From Betaproteobacteria bacterium UBA7395 (GTDB taxonomy: Bacteria; Pseudomonadota; Gammaproteobacteria; Burkholderiales; Rhodocyclaceae): a DNA stretch of 5,709 nt. The notes below the pieces were generated by a model. The model ran no database searches. It was not told the DNA's origin and saw only the letters and a list, made by a program, of their open reading frames with translations. The DNA lies in contig DKNF01000245.1 in assembly GCA_002470165.1 (NCBI GenBank), positions 1-5,709 on the forward strand. Direction: 5' to 3'. Below, one piece after another: positions 1 to 5,709 of the stretch (position 1 is the first letter of the stretch; each line of letters begins with the position of its first letter). The position numbers were made by a program, and so were the translations under genes.

Positions 1-1119
1 GCGCTGCTGGCCGAGGGTCGCGTTCAGCCGGCCGTCCAGGCGGGTCGGCCGCAGGCTGCTGTGCAGGCGGATGGCGTCGAGCTGACGGACAGCGAGTTCC
101 AGTTGCAGCGCGCCATCGTCAACTTCGCCCTGCCAGACGCCGCGTCCGGAAAGTTCGCCGCCGCCCAGGCGGGCCTGCAGTTCGGGGAACGCCAGTTGTC
201 CGTCCAGCCAGGTGGCTTGTCCCTGCAGGCGCTCGATCGGCAATCCCGGCGCGTCGAGCGGCGCGGCTTGGCGGTTGTTCAGGTCGAAGCGGGCGCTTAC
301 CCCGCCGGCCGCCGGTGTCACCTTGAGATCGAGGTCGAGGCGGGCGTCGGGCAGTCCGTCGCGCCAGGCCGCCGGGTCGATGTTGGCGAGCTTGATGTCG
401 GCCTCGACCAGCGGCATCGCCGCGAACGGGTTCAGGCTGACCCGGGCATGGCCTTCGATGCCGGCGCGGGCGTCGAGTTTGACGGTGAAGCCGGCCAGCG
501 GCCCCGCCGCTTGAAACGCCAGCGCCAGCGGTTTGTCGTCCAGTTGCCCCTGGAGCTCGCCGCTGCCCTCGAGCGGGAAGGGGGCCTGGCCGTCGAGCTG
601 CACCTGGCCGCGCACGGCGACATCGCCGCTGTGCAGGCGCAGGTCGTCGATGCGATGGTGGCGGCCGTCGCTGTCGATCCGCGCCGCCAGTTCGCGGGCG
701 ATTTCCTGTCCGCCGTGGTGCAGGCGGGCGATGCGCAATTCCCCGACATGGACGGCCAGGGGCAGCTGCAGGTCGGCCGGCTCGACGGTCGGGGTGTCGC
801 TGGCCGGGGTCGTGATGCTCAGGTTGCTCGTGCTCAGGGACTCGATCTGCAGGCGCTGCTGCAGCAGGGCACCGGGTGTCCAGGCCAGCGCGAGGTCGGT
901 GGCGACGATGGTGGTGTCGCCATCCTGCCAGCGCAGTTCGCCGATCGTGAGCGGGCCGCCGAGGCGGCCGTCAGCCTGCTCGACCTGCAGGCGATTGCTG
1001 CTCAGCATGCCGGCCAGATTCAGGGCGAATTGCAGTCCGCTGCCGGTACTGACCAGCCAGTAGCCGGCGGCGCCGGTGACGACGACCAGGGTCAGCAGGA
1101 GTGGTAGCAGGCGGCGCAT
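1..1119 (-). CDS. tamB: TamB, inner-membrane-anchored subunit of the TAM complex (5' part only)
   Basis: This is the N-terminal 373 codons of a gene that runs off the left edge; the frame stays open from the ATG at 1119-1117 to base 1. Residues about 5-22 form an uncleaved-looking signal anchor (MRRLLPLLLTLVVV...), followed by a periplasmic region of short alternating hydrophobic strands with repeated 'G-x-L-x-G' and 'L-x-I-x-x-L' patterns (for example GRLGGPLTIGELRW near residue 51, GELRIARLHHGG near 126). This is the beta-taco or AsmA-like architecture of TamB. Family members are usually about 1200-1400 residues, so roughly two thirds, including the C-terminal DUF490/TamB domain, lies outside the window. 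TamB pairs with TamA in the outer membrane and is implicated in outer-membrane protein insertion and phospholipid transfer. The start lies one base after the tamA stop with no obvious Shine-Dalgarno, so translation probably depends on coupling to tamA. Position beside tamA makes the call strong even though the diagnostic C-terminus is missing. Confidence 0.9.
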   Translation of the reverse strand, partial: MRRLLPLLLTLVVVTGAAGYWLVSTGSGLQFALNLAGMLSSNRLQVEQADGRLGGPLTIGELRWQDGDTTIVATDLALAWTPGALLQQRLQIESLSTSNLSITTPASDTPTVEPADLQLPLAVHVGELRIARLHHGGQEIARELAARIDSDGRHHRIDDLRLHSGDVAVRGQVQLDGQAPFPLEGSGELQGQLDDKPLALAFQAAGPLAGFTVKLDARAGIEGHARVSLNPFAAMPLVEADIKLANIDPAAWRDGLPDARLDLDLKVTPAAGGVSARFDLNNRQAAPLDAPGLPIERLQGQATWLDGQLAFPELQARLGGGELSGRGVWQGEVDDGALQLELAVRQLDAIRLHSSLRPTRLDGRLNATLGQQR

Positions 1120-1120
1120 G

Positions 1121-2794
1121 TCAGAACGGGATGGCCAGCGAGAAGTGCAGTTGCAGGCGACCTTCGCGTTCGCCGTAAGCGAGGTCGGCGCCGATCGGGC
1201 CGGCCGGGCTGCGCCAGCGCACGCCGAGGCCGTAACCGGCGGCAAGGCGGATGTCCTTGAGTCCATCGACGGCGTCGCCGGCATCGACAAACAGCGCCAG
1301 GCCCCAGTCGTCGTTCAGCCAGTGCGTGTACTCGGCGCTGGCCACCGCCAGGTAACGGCCGCCCACGGTGGCTTCGCCTTCCTTGATGCCCAGGCTCTGA
1401 TAGGCGTAACCGCGGACCGAACCGGTGCCGCCGGCGCGGAACAGGTAGTCCTGCGGAATGCGCAGGCGCGAGTCGGCGAAGGTCCGCCCCAGTTCGCCGC
1501 GCAGGGCCAGGGTGTCGCGGGGGCCAACCGGCAGGTAGTGCTGGATGCGCCCGTGCAGGCGGACGAAATTCTGGTCCGACAACGCCGCCCTGGCGCCGCC
1601 GCCGACGCTCAACTGGAGTACCGTGCCGGCGCGCGGGTCGAGCAGGTTGTCGATCCGGCGCCAGGTCCACATGGCGTTGGGCACCAGCGCCCGGCTGGTG
1701 ATGTCGGCACTGCCGTCGGGCCAGCGGGTTTCGCGCTGCCAGTTCAGCGACAGGCGCTGCTCGACGCTGCCGCGCTGCTGCACGCTTTGAATGCCCAATG
1801 CGTGGCGTTCGGTGCGCAGCTTCTCGATGTCGCTGGTTTCGCGGACAAAGCCGATGCTGTGCCGGCGCTGTTTGTCGTCGGGCGGCAGGATCACGTCGCT
1901 GTAGAAGGTCTGCCGTTTCTGTTCGAGACGCAGGCCGGTATCGAATTCCCAGGCCTGGCCGAAGAGGTCGGGCGTGTTGTAATTGGCCTCGACCCGGGCG
2001 CCGGTATTGGAACTGGCACCGATACCGAAGCCGGCGCGATGGCCGGGGCGCTCGCGGACCCGCAGGCGGACCGGGGCGACGGCGTTGCCGTCGGCGTCGA
2101 TTTCTGCGGCAGCGGTATCGAGTTCGGCACGGACGCTGGCAAAGTACGGCGTCGATTGCAGGATGCCGGTCAGGGTCTGCAGGTCGGCCGCCCGGTAGGG
2201 CTCGCCCGGCCTGACCTGGCGGTTGTAACGGGCGACCAGTTCCGGCGTGTAGCGGTGCAGGCCGCTGAATTCCAGTTCGCCGTAGCGGTAGCGCGGGCCG
2301 GCATCGTAGCGGGCGCTAAGCACGGCGCGCGCCGATTCGGCATCGATGTCGGCGCGGCTGTCGACCAGCCGGGCGTCGGCATGTTCGTTGGCCAGCAGTT
2401 CGGCCAGCACTTGCTGCTTGGCGGCATTCCAGTCTTCCTGGCGGAAGGGCTGGCCGGCCGGCAGTCGCCAGCCGGTTATCAGTGCCTGGCGACGTTCGTG
2501 GTCGATGGGACCATCGACATTCAGGTCGACACGCTCGATCAGTGTCCGCGGCCCCGGATCGACACGCAGTTGCAGTCCGTCGTGGTCGACGATGTCGATG
2601 TCCGGCGAGAAGTAGCCCTCGGTGGCGAGAATGTCGCGGGCCTGGGCTTGCAGCCGCTGGGGGCCGGCTTCCGCCTGCAGGAAAGGCGACAGGCGGCTGG
2701 CCAGCGCTGCCGGTGCCTCGATCCGCAACTGGGCTGCGGCTGGCAGGGTCAGGCAGGCAAGCAGCAGGGGCAGGGCGAGGCGGAGGCAGCGCAT
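1121..2794 (-). CDS. tamA: TamA, outer-membrane Omp85-family protein (autotransporter assembly complex)
   Basis: The product is 557 residues, close to the E. coli TamA length of about 577. It begins with a signal peptide (MRCLRLALPLLLACLTLPAAA, likely cut near residue 21). Three POTRA-like modules follow at roughly residues 23-85, 86-165 and 168-248, with typical pieces such as EGYFSPDIDI (59-68), GPRTLIERVDLNVDG (81-95) and RYGELEFSGLHRYTPELV (170-187). Residues about 252-557 form the beta-barrel. They contain the Omp85 signature GGTGSVRGY (455-463), whose VRGY tip sits on the barrel-inserted loop 6, and end in a barrel-type strand terminating in Phe (LHFSLAIPF). TamA works with TamB in the outer membrane. 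The frame is open far upstream inside the preceding gene, but the ATG at 2794 is chosen because it gives the signal peptide, has a GGAG site 7 bases upstream and overlaps the previous stop by one base (TGATG). The three-POTRA layout and adjacent tamB separate it from BamA, which has five POTRAs. Confidence 0.95.
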   Translation of the reverse strand: MRCLRLALPLLLACLTLPAAAQLRIEAPAALASRLSPFLQAEAGPQRLQAQARDILATEGYFSPDIDIVDHDGLQLRVDPGPRTLIERVDLNVDGPIDHERRQALITGWRLPAGQPFRQEDWNAAKQQVLAELLANEHADARLVDSRADIDAESARAVLSARYDAGPRYRYGELEFSGLHRYTPELVARYNRQVRPGEPYRAADLQTLTGILQSTPYFASVRAELDTAAAEIDADGNAVAPVRLRVRERPGHRAGFGIGASSNTGARVEANYNTPDLFGQAWEFDTGLRLEQKRQTFYSDVILPPDDKQRRHSIGFVRETSDIEKLRTERHALGIQSVQQRGSVEQRLSLNWQRETRWPDGSADITSRALVPNAMWTWRRIDNLLDPRAGTVLQLSVGGGARAALSDQNFVRLHGRIQHYLPVGPRDTLALRGELGRTFADSRLRIPQDYLFRAGGTGSVRGYAYQSLGIKEGEATVGGRYLAVASAEYTHWLNDDWGLALFVDAGDAVDGLKDIRLAAGYGLGVRWRSPAGPIGADLAYGEREGRLQLHFSLAIPF

Positions 2795-4866
2795 CAATGG
2801 TCTCCGTTCTCCCTTGGTTCTTCTGGCGGCAGCAGGAAGCTGCGCGGTTGCTGGCGGAAACGCCGGCCGAGTGCCGCCAGCAAGGGGCCCCAGTGGGCGA
2901 AGGCGATGCGCCGGGCGCCCATGGCTGTGCGCAAGGCCAGCGCGAAACTGACGCCGAGGTTGGTCAGCCCGATCAGGGCAACGCCGAGTGCGCCCCAGAG
3001 CAAAGCCTGCCAGGCCATGGCGAACTCGAAACCGCCGAAGGCGTAACCCAAGTTGGCGGAGGAGAAGGCGATGTGGCGGATATCCAGCGGCAGGCCGAGC
3101 AGGGTGCCGATCATGCCGGTCGAGCCGAGCATGCAGCCGAACAGGAAGTTCCCCATGATGCCGCCGAGGTGGTTTTCGATGTAGTCCCCGGTGCGCGCGG
3201 CCCGTTCCTTGCCGGCCAGGCGCTGCAGCCAGCCGAGGCGGGCGATGCGCGGGCCGATGTTGGCGTAGGCGGCACGGTTGTCGAAATAGCCGCTGATCAG
3301 GCCGGACAGGAACAGATAGAAGCCGGCAATGGCCGCGTGCGGGATGGCCCACGACAGCGGGTCGAAATCGGCCATCAGGTGCGCCGCCTTGGCGGCATCG
3401 ACCGCCGGCCCGCCGAACAGGAAAGCGGCGGCAAGGCTGACCAGGACGGCGACCGGCAGGGCGACCATGACGTTACCGCCGATCGCCGCCAGCTGGCTGC
3501 GGCTGACCGCTGCCGCGACGTCGGCAATGCGTTCGAGATCGGCCTGGCGGTTCGGCTTGAGTCCGTCGAGCAGCCCGGCCAGCGTCTGCGCGGTCATGGC
3601 CGGCTGCTTGGTGGCGACGGTGAAGCCGAGCAGGAAGATGGTGACGAAGCCCAGTCCGTAAATCATGCTGAACAGGAAGGCCTCGACGAACAGCGGCGCA
3701 CCGAGTGCCGCCGCCTTGATCTTGAGCAGGGCCATGATGCCGATCAGGACCCCGGCGCCGGCCGCCGAACGCCACATCCGGCGGTAGTCGGTACGGGTTT
3801 CGCAGATGTAGTGTTCGCCGGAGCGGGCGGCGTTTTCGGTGACGCGCACGGCCAGCACGCCGGACAGTTGCTGCATGTAGTGACGCAGGCTGTGGCGGCG
3901 GTTTTCCGCCAGGAAAACTTCGCGGGCGAAGGTCGTCCAGTCGCGGATGGCAACCTCGTGCGGGGCATTGCGCAGGCCGGCGGTGAGGATGCGGGTGAGT
4001 TCGGTGATGCGCTGCAGGCTTTGTTCGCTGCGAGTCAGGATGTACGAGAGATGCAGGCTGGTGCCGATGGTGAGCGCCCGCTTCCGGATCCGGTTGAGGG
4101 TGTCCTGGCACTGGTCGACAATGACCAGCAACTGATCGCCGTTGTCGAAGCGGCTGTCGTCGCCGTCGAGCCCGGCGCGGAAGCTGCGGACGAATTCCAG
4201 CGCTTCGGCCGAGAGCGCGACGAAGCGCGGCGAATCGTCCTCAAGGTTGGGTGAGGCACGCATCAGCTCGCCTTCCAGGCCCAGGCCGCTGACCCGGTGG
4301 GCGAGCAGCAGCAGCGCGTCGAGCATCTGTTCCTGCACGCCGCGTCGGTCCATTTCGCGGAAGGTTTCGGGCGGCGCCAGGATTTCCCAGAAGCGGTGCG
4401 CCAGCTCGGCCGGAACGGCTTCCAGCCAGCGCCAGTCGTTGCGGTCGGAGAAGATCAGGTGCAGGCAGTCCTTCATCCGCCTTTCGTCGGGCACTTCGGG
4501 CAGCAGGCGGTTGCCGAGGATGCGCCACCATTCGGAAAAGAAACCGGTGCCGGGCAGGATGCCGCTGTCGGTGAAGAAACTCAGCAGGCGACGGCTGCCG
4601 ACGAAATGGATGACGTGATGCCGGAAGCCGGCACGCAATGCCGCATCGTCTTCCAGTCGTTCGAGCATCAGCGCGTAGCGACGGTTACTCTGGTCGTCGC
4701 CGGCGTTTTCCGGGCGCAGGGCGGCGATCAGCCGGCGCAGCAGTTCAAGCTCGCAGGCTTCCGGATTGCGGAAGTCCTCCAGTGCGGCAAGCAGGCGCTG
4801 GTCGCCGGTCGGGCGGTAATCGCCAAAGTATCGGGTCAGACGGTGGATCAGTGTTTTCAAAGGCAT
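2794..4866 (-). CDS. Polytopic membrane protein of the SpecificRecomb family ('site-specific recombinase' Gcr)
   Basis: The product is 690 residues, in the range expected for the PF10136 family named after a putative gonococcal recombinase (Gcr). Residues 1-365 are mostly charged, helical and probably cytoplasmic, with the blocks SFFTDSGILPGTGFFSEWW (96-114) and GNRLLPE (118-124). From about 367 onward there are about six hydrophobic segments, near 367-388, 392-417, 461-485, 504-526, 569-592 and 613-647. They are separated by positively charged loops that place both termini in the cytoplasm. Distinctive motifs, which I recall as typical of the family, are TKQPAMTA (419-426), SGYFDNRAAYANIGPR (525-540), GNFLFGCMLG (572-581) and LDIRHIAFSSANLGYAFGG (594-612). 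I see no tyrosine- or serine-recombinase catalytic arrangement and no DNA-binding motif, so the inherited name is doubtful. The ATG at 4866 has no in-frame ATG or GTG close upstream and no clear Shine-Dalgarno. The stop overlaps the tamA start by one base, so it is very likely cotranscribed with tamAB. Family assignment is fairly sure; function is unknown. Confidence 0.85.
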   Translation of the reverse strand: MPLKTLIHRLTRYFGDYRPTGDQRLLAALEDFRNPEACELELLRRLIAALRPENAGDDQSNRRYALMLERLEDDAALRAGFRHHVIHFVGSRRLLSFFTDSGILPGTGFFSEWWRILGNRLLPEVPDERRMKDCLHLIFSDRNDWRWLEAVPAELAHRFWEILAPPETFREMDRRGVQEQMLDALLLLAHRVSGLGLEGELMRASPNLEDDSPRFVALSAEALEFVRSFRAGLDGDDSRFDNGDQLLVIVDQCQDTLNRIRKRALTIGTSLHLSYILTRSEQSLQRITELTRILTAGLRNAPHEVAIRDWTTFAREVFLAENRRHSLRHYMQQLSGVLAVRVTENAARSGEHYICETRTDYRRMWRSAAGAGVLIGIMALLKIKAAALGAPLFVEAFLFSMIYGLGFVTIFLLGFTVATKQPAMTAQTLAGLLDGLKPNRQADLERIADVAAAVSRSQLAAIGGNVMVALPVAVLVSLAAAFLFGGPAVDAAKAAHLMADFDPLSWAIPHAAIAGFYLFLSGLISGYFDNRAAYANIGPRIARLGWLQRLAGKERAARTGDYIENHLGGIMGNFLFGCMLGSTGMIGTLLGLPLDIRHIAFSSANLGYAFGGFEFAMAWQALLWGALGVALIGLTNLGVSFALALRTAMGARRIAFAHWGPLLAALGRRFRQQPRSFLLPPEEPRENGDH
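2802..2805 (-). promoter_or_regulatory. Ribosome binding site of tamA
   Basis: On the minus strand GGAG lies 7 bases before the ATG at 2794, inside the last codons of the upstream membrane-protein gene. It supports this start over the long open frame that continues upstream, and fits a reinitiation mode at the TGATG stop/start overlap. Confidence 0.7.
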
Positions 4867-4890
4867 TGTCGGGACAAACGGGCTTGCCCG
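4866..4890 (-). repeat. Two adjacent short inverted repeats at the gcr-like gene start
   Basis: Reading the plus strand, TTGTC-GG-GACAA occupies 4866-4877 and CGGG-CTTG-CCCG occupies 4879-4890. Both arms match perfectly. In the minus-strand transcript they sit directly before the AUG, and the first includes its A, in the place where a Shine-Dalgarno would be expected but is not seen. They could form small hairpins in the leader or be an operator-like DNA site. In GC-rich DNA short palindromes also arise by chance. Confidence 0.4.
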
Positions 4891-4948
4891 GTGGTTCAGG
4901 TCGTACCATGATATCCCGTGGCGCGTGAAACCCGTCTTTTCCAGCCTG

Positions 4949-4976
4949 TTGTCTTGGTGACGATTCGTAATAGAAT
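4949..4976 (+). promoter_or_regulatory. Predicted sigma70-type promoter of the OmpA-like gene
   Basis: A TTGTCT -35 box (4949-4954, four of six matches to TTGACA) and a TAGAAT -10 box (4971-4976, five of six matches to TATAAT) are separated by 16 bases. Transcription would start near 4983, giving a leader of about 37 bases. The region around the -10 box is AT-rich compared with the rest of the window. The prediction comes from consensus matching only. Confidence 0.65.
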
Positions 4977-5009
4977 GCGGGCTGCAATATCAATAACAAC
5001 CCTTTCCAC

Positions 5010-5015
5010 AGGAAG
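5010..5015 (+). promoter_or_regulatory. Ribosome binding site of the OmpA-like gene
   Basis: AGGAAG ends 4 bases before the ATG at 5020 (GGA is 6 bases away). It fixes the start there rather than at the in-frame GTG at 4918, which would lie upstream of the predicted promoter and would put 34 non-signal-like residues in front of the signal peptide. Confidence 0.8.
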
Positions 5016-5019
5016 AACC

Positions 5020-5670
5020 ATGAACCTCGTCAAGAAATCCATCGCTGTTGCCCTGCTGGCCGGCATCGGCTTCTCCGCCGTTGCCCAGGAACGCGTCTAT
5101 GTCATCGACCAGCGCGACGTCGTCGCCAAGTCGGGTGCTGGCCTGTGCTGGCGCACCGGCTACTGGACCCCGGCCGGCGCCGCTGCCGACAAGGCCGGTT
5201 GCGAATGCGACAAGGACCTGCTGCCGAAGGAAGCCTGCGATGGCAAGGCTGGCGCTGCTGCAACCCCGGCTGTCGCCGGCCCGAAGCCGACCGGTGAGAA
5301 GATCACCGTCGCCGCTGATGCCCTGTTCGACTTCAACAAGGCTGTCCTGCGTCCGGAAGGCAAGGCCAAGCTCGACGAACTGGTCGCCAAGGCTGCCCAG
5401 ATCAAGCTCGAAGTGATCCTGGCCGTCGGCCACACCGACCGTATCGGCGGTGCTGCCTACAACCAGAAGCTGTCCGAGAAGCGCGCCGCCGCGGTCAAGG
5501 AGTACCTGGTTGCCAAGGGCATCGAAGCCAACCGCGTTTACACCGAAGGCAAGGGCAAGACCCAGCCGGTCACCGGCGACACCTGCAAGGGCAACGCCAA
5601 GACCAAGGCCCTGATCGACTGCCTGCAGCCGGATCGCCGCGTCGACATCGAAGTCATCGGCACCAAGTAA
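5020..5670 (+). CDS. OmpA-family peptidoglycan-binding outer-membrane protein (RmpM-like)
   Basis: The product is 216 residues. Residues 1-22 are a clear Sec signal peptide (MNLVKKSIAVALLAGIGFSAVA, cut before QERV). Residues 23-80 hold a small cysteine-containing module with GLCWRTGYWTPA (41-52) and Cys 43, 61, 63 and 73. An Ala/Pro/Gly linker follows at 77-92, then the OmpA C-terminal domain at about 95-214. That domain shows FDFNKAVLRPEG (103-114), GHTD (137-140) and the peptidoglycan-binding pattern N148-x2-L151-S152-x2-R155-A156-x2-V159. D140 and R155 are the expected diaminopimelate contacts. Cys189 and Cys201 match the disulfide pair of E. coli OmpA, and PDRRVDIEV (204-212) closes the domain. 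There is no room for the eight-stranded barrel of E. coli OmpA, so it resembles neisserial RmpM and the short OmpA proteins common in betaproteobacteria. It probably links peptidoglycan to outer-membrane porins. Codons are strongly biased to C/G-ending forms, and a good promoter and RBS suggest high expression. It ends in tandem TAA TAG stops. Confidence 0.92.
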   Translation: MNLVKKSIAVALLAGIGFSAVAQERVYVIDQRDVVAKSGAGLCWRTGYWTPAGAAADKAGCECDKDLLPKEACDGKAGAAATPAVAGPKPTGEKITVAADALFDFNKAVLRPEGKAKLDELVAKAAQIKLEVILAVGHTDRIGGAAYNQKLSEKRAAAVKEYLVAKGIEANRVYTEGKGKTQPVTGDTCKGNAKTKALIDCLQPDRRVDIEVIGTK

Positions 5671-5689
5671 TAGCGACTTTGTTGCACAA

Positions 5690-5709
5690 AGCCCTGCCTC
5701 GGCAGGGCT
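5690..5709 (+). terminator. Probable Rho-independent terminator after the OmpA-like gene (tail cut by window edge)
   Basis: AGCCCTGCC (5690-5698) pairs perfectly with GGCAGGGCT (5701-5709). Read with a physically reasonable loop, this is an 8-bp GC-rich stem closed by CTCG. It lies about 20 bases after the stop codon. The expected T-run would fall just past the right edge and cannot be seen; an AAA run precedes the stem, as in many bidirectional terminators. Confidence 0.75.

Noticed and set aside
61..1107. A plus-strand open frame of about 348 codons opposite tamB
   Set aside because: The minus strand continuously encodes the TamB N-terminus with a signal anchor and periodic beta-strand pattern. 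The plus-strand translation has no such order.
2743..2794. Lipoprotein signal in TamA (LLAC around Cys14)
   Set aside because: The hydrophobic stretch before Cys14 is very short, the hydrophobic core continues past it to a normal AAA-type cleavage site, and TamA proteins are not lipoproteins.
1076..3046. A long plus-strand open frame of about 656 codons opposite tamA
   Set aside because: It is antisense to a clearly recognisable TamA. Its translation is low-complexity (rich in Ala, Gly, Gln, Val) with no domain, and long antisense frames are common in GC-rich genes.
2795..3352. N-terminal extension of TamA by about 186 residues upstream of 2794
   Set aside because: The extension is an alternate frame of the gcr-like gene, is rich in Arg/His/Pro and would bury the signal peptide. 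The ATG at 2794 has an RBS and gives the normal TamA length.
2482..4254. A plus-strand open frame of about 590 codons opposite the gcr-like gene
   Set aside because: The product is a compositionally biased Gly/Ala/Asp/Gln-rich chain without recognisable domains or a plausible start context. It is a shadow of the membrane-protein gene.
2794..4866. Evidence of a mobile element or DNA inversion system implied by the 'recombinase' family name
   Set aside because: I see no flanking inverted or direct repeats, no attachment-site-like sequence and no compositional break. The protein is a polytopic membrane protein embedded in a housekeeping envelope cluster.
4908..4913. TATCAT on the minus strand as the -10 box of the gcr-tamAB cluster
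   Set aside because: It matches TATAAT at five of six positions, but no acceptable -35 hexamer lies 16-18 bases upstream (the sequence there is GACGGG-like). I do not call it a promoter.
4918..5019. GTG start of the OmpA-like gene at 4918
   Set aside because: It would place the predicted promoter inside the coding region and add 34 residues before an intact signal peptide; the ATG at 5020 has a strong RBS.

Overview
The window looks like chromosomal DNA from a GC-rich Gram-negative bacterium, most likely a betaproteobacterium. I infer this from the Gcr-family membrane protein, the small RmpM-like OmpA protein with a Cys/GYWTP N-terminal module, and the strongly GC-rich codon use. An origin near Rhodocyclales is plausible but not proven by sequence alone. 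I see no mobile elements, CRISPR arrays, tRNAs or rRNAs.

Layout: almost the whole window is filled by a three-gene minus-strand cluster, read from right to left. It starts with a polytopic membrane protein of the SpecificRecomb (PF10136, 'site-specific recombinase Gcr') family at 4866-2794. Next is tamA, an outer-membrane Omp85-superfamily protein, at 2794-1121. Last is tamB, of which the first 373 codons lie at 1119-1 before the gene runs off the left edge. The genes are packed without gaps: the gcr stop and tamA start share one base (TGATG), and the tamA stop and tamB start are one base apart. This implies one transcript with translational coupling.

On the right, a 153-bp divergent intergenic region (4867-5019) separates the cluster from a plus-strand gene at 5020-5670. 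That gene encodes a 216-residue secreted OmpA C-terminal-domain protein with a peptidoglycan-binding motif. It has a good sigma70-type promoter, a clear ribosome binding site, tandem stop codons and a strong terminator hairpin that ends exactly at the right edge.

Functionally this is an envelope neighbourhood. TamA (outer membrane) and TamB (inner-membrane anchored and spanning the periplasm) form the TAM machine, linked to outer-membrane protein assembly and, more recently, to phospholipid transport between membranes. The OmpA-like protein ties the outer membrane to peptidoglycan. The least understood member is the gcr-like gene. It is called a recombinase by family name, but what is visible is a cytoplasmic helical region followed by about six membrane segments, with no recombinase motif that I can recognise. 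Its tight coupling to tamAB suggests an envelope role, and this is the observation most worth following up.
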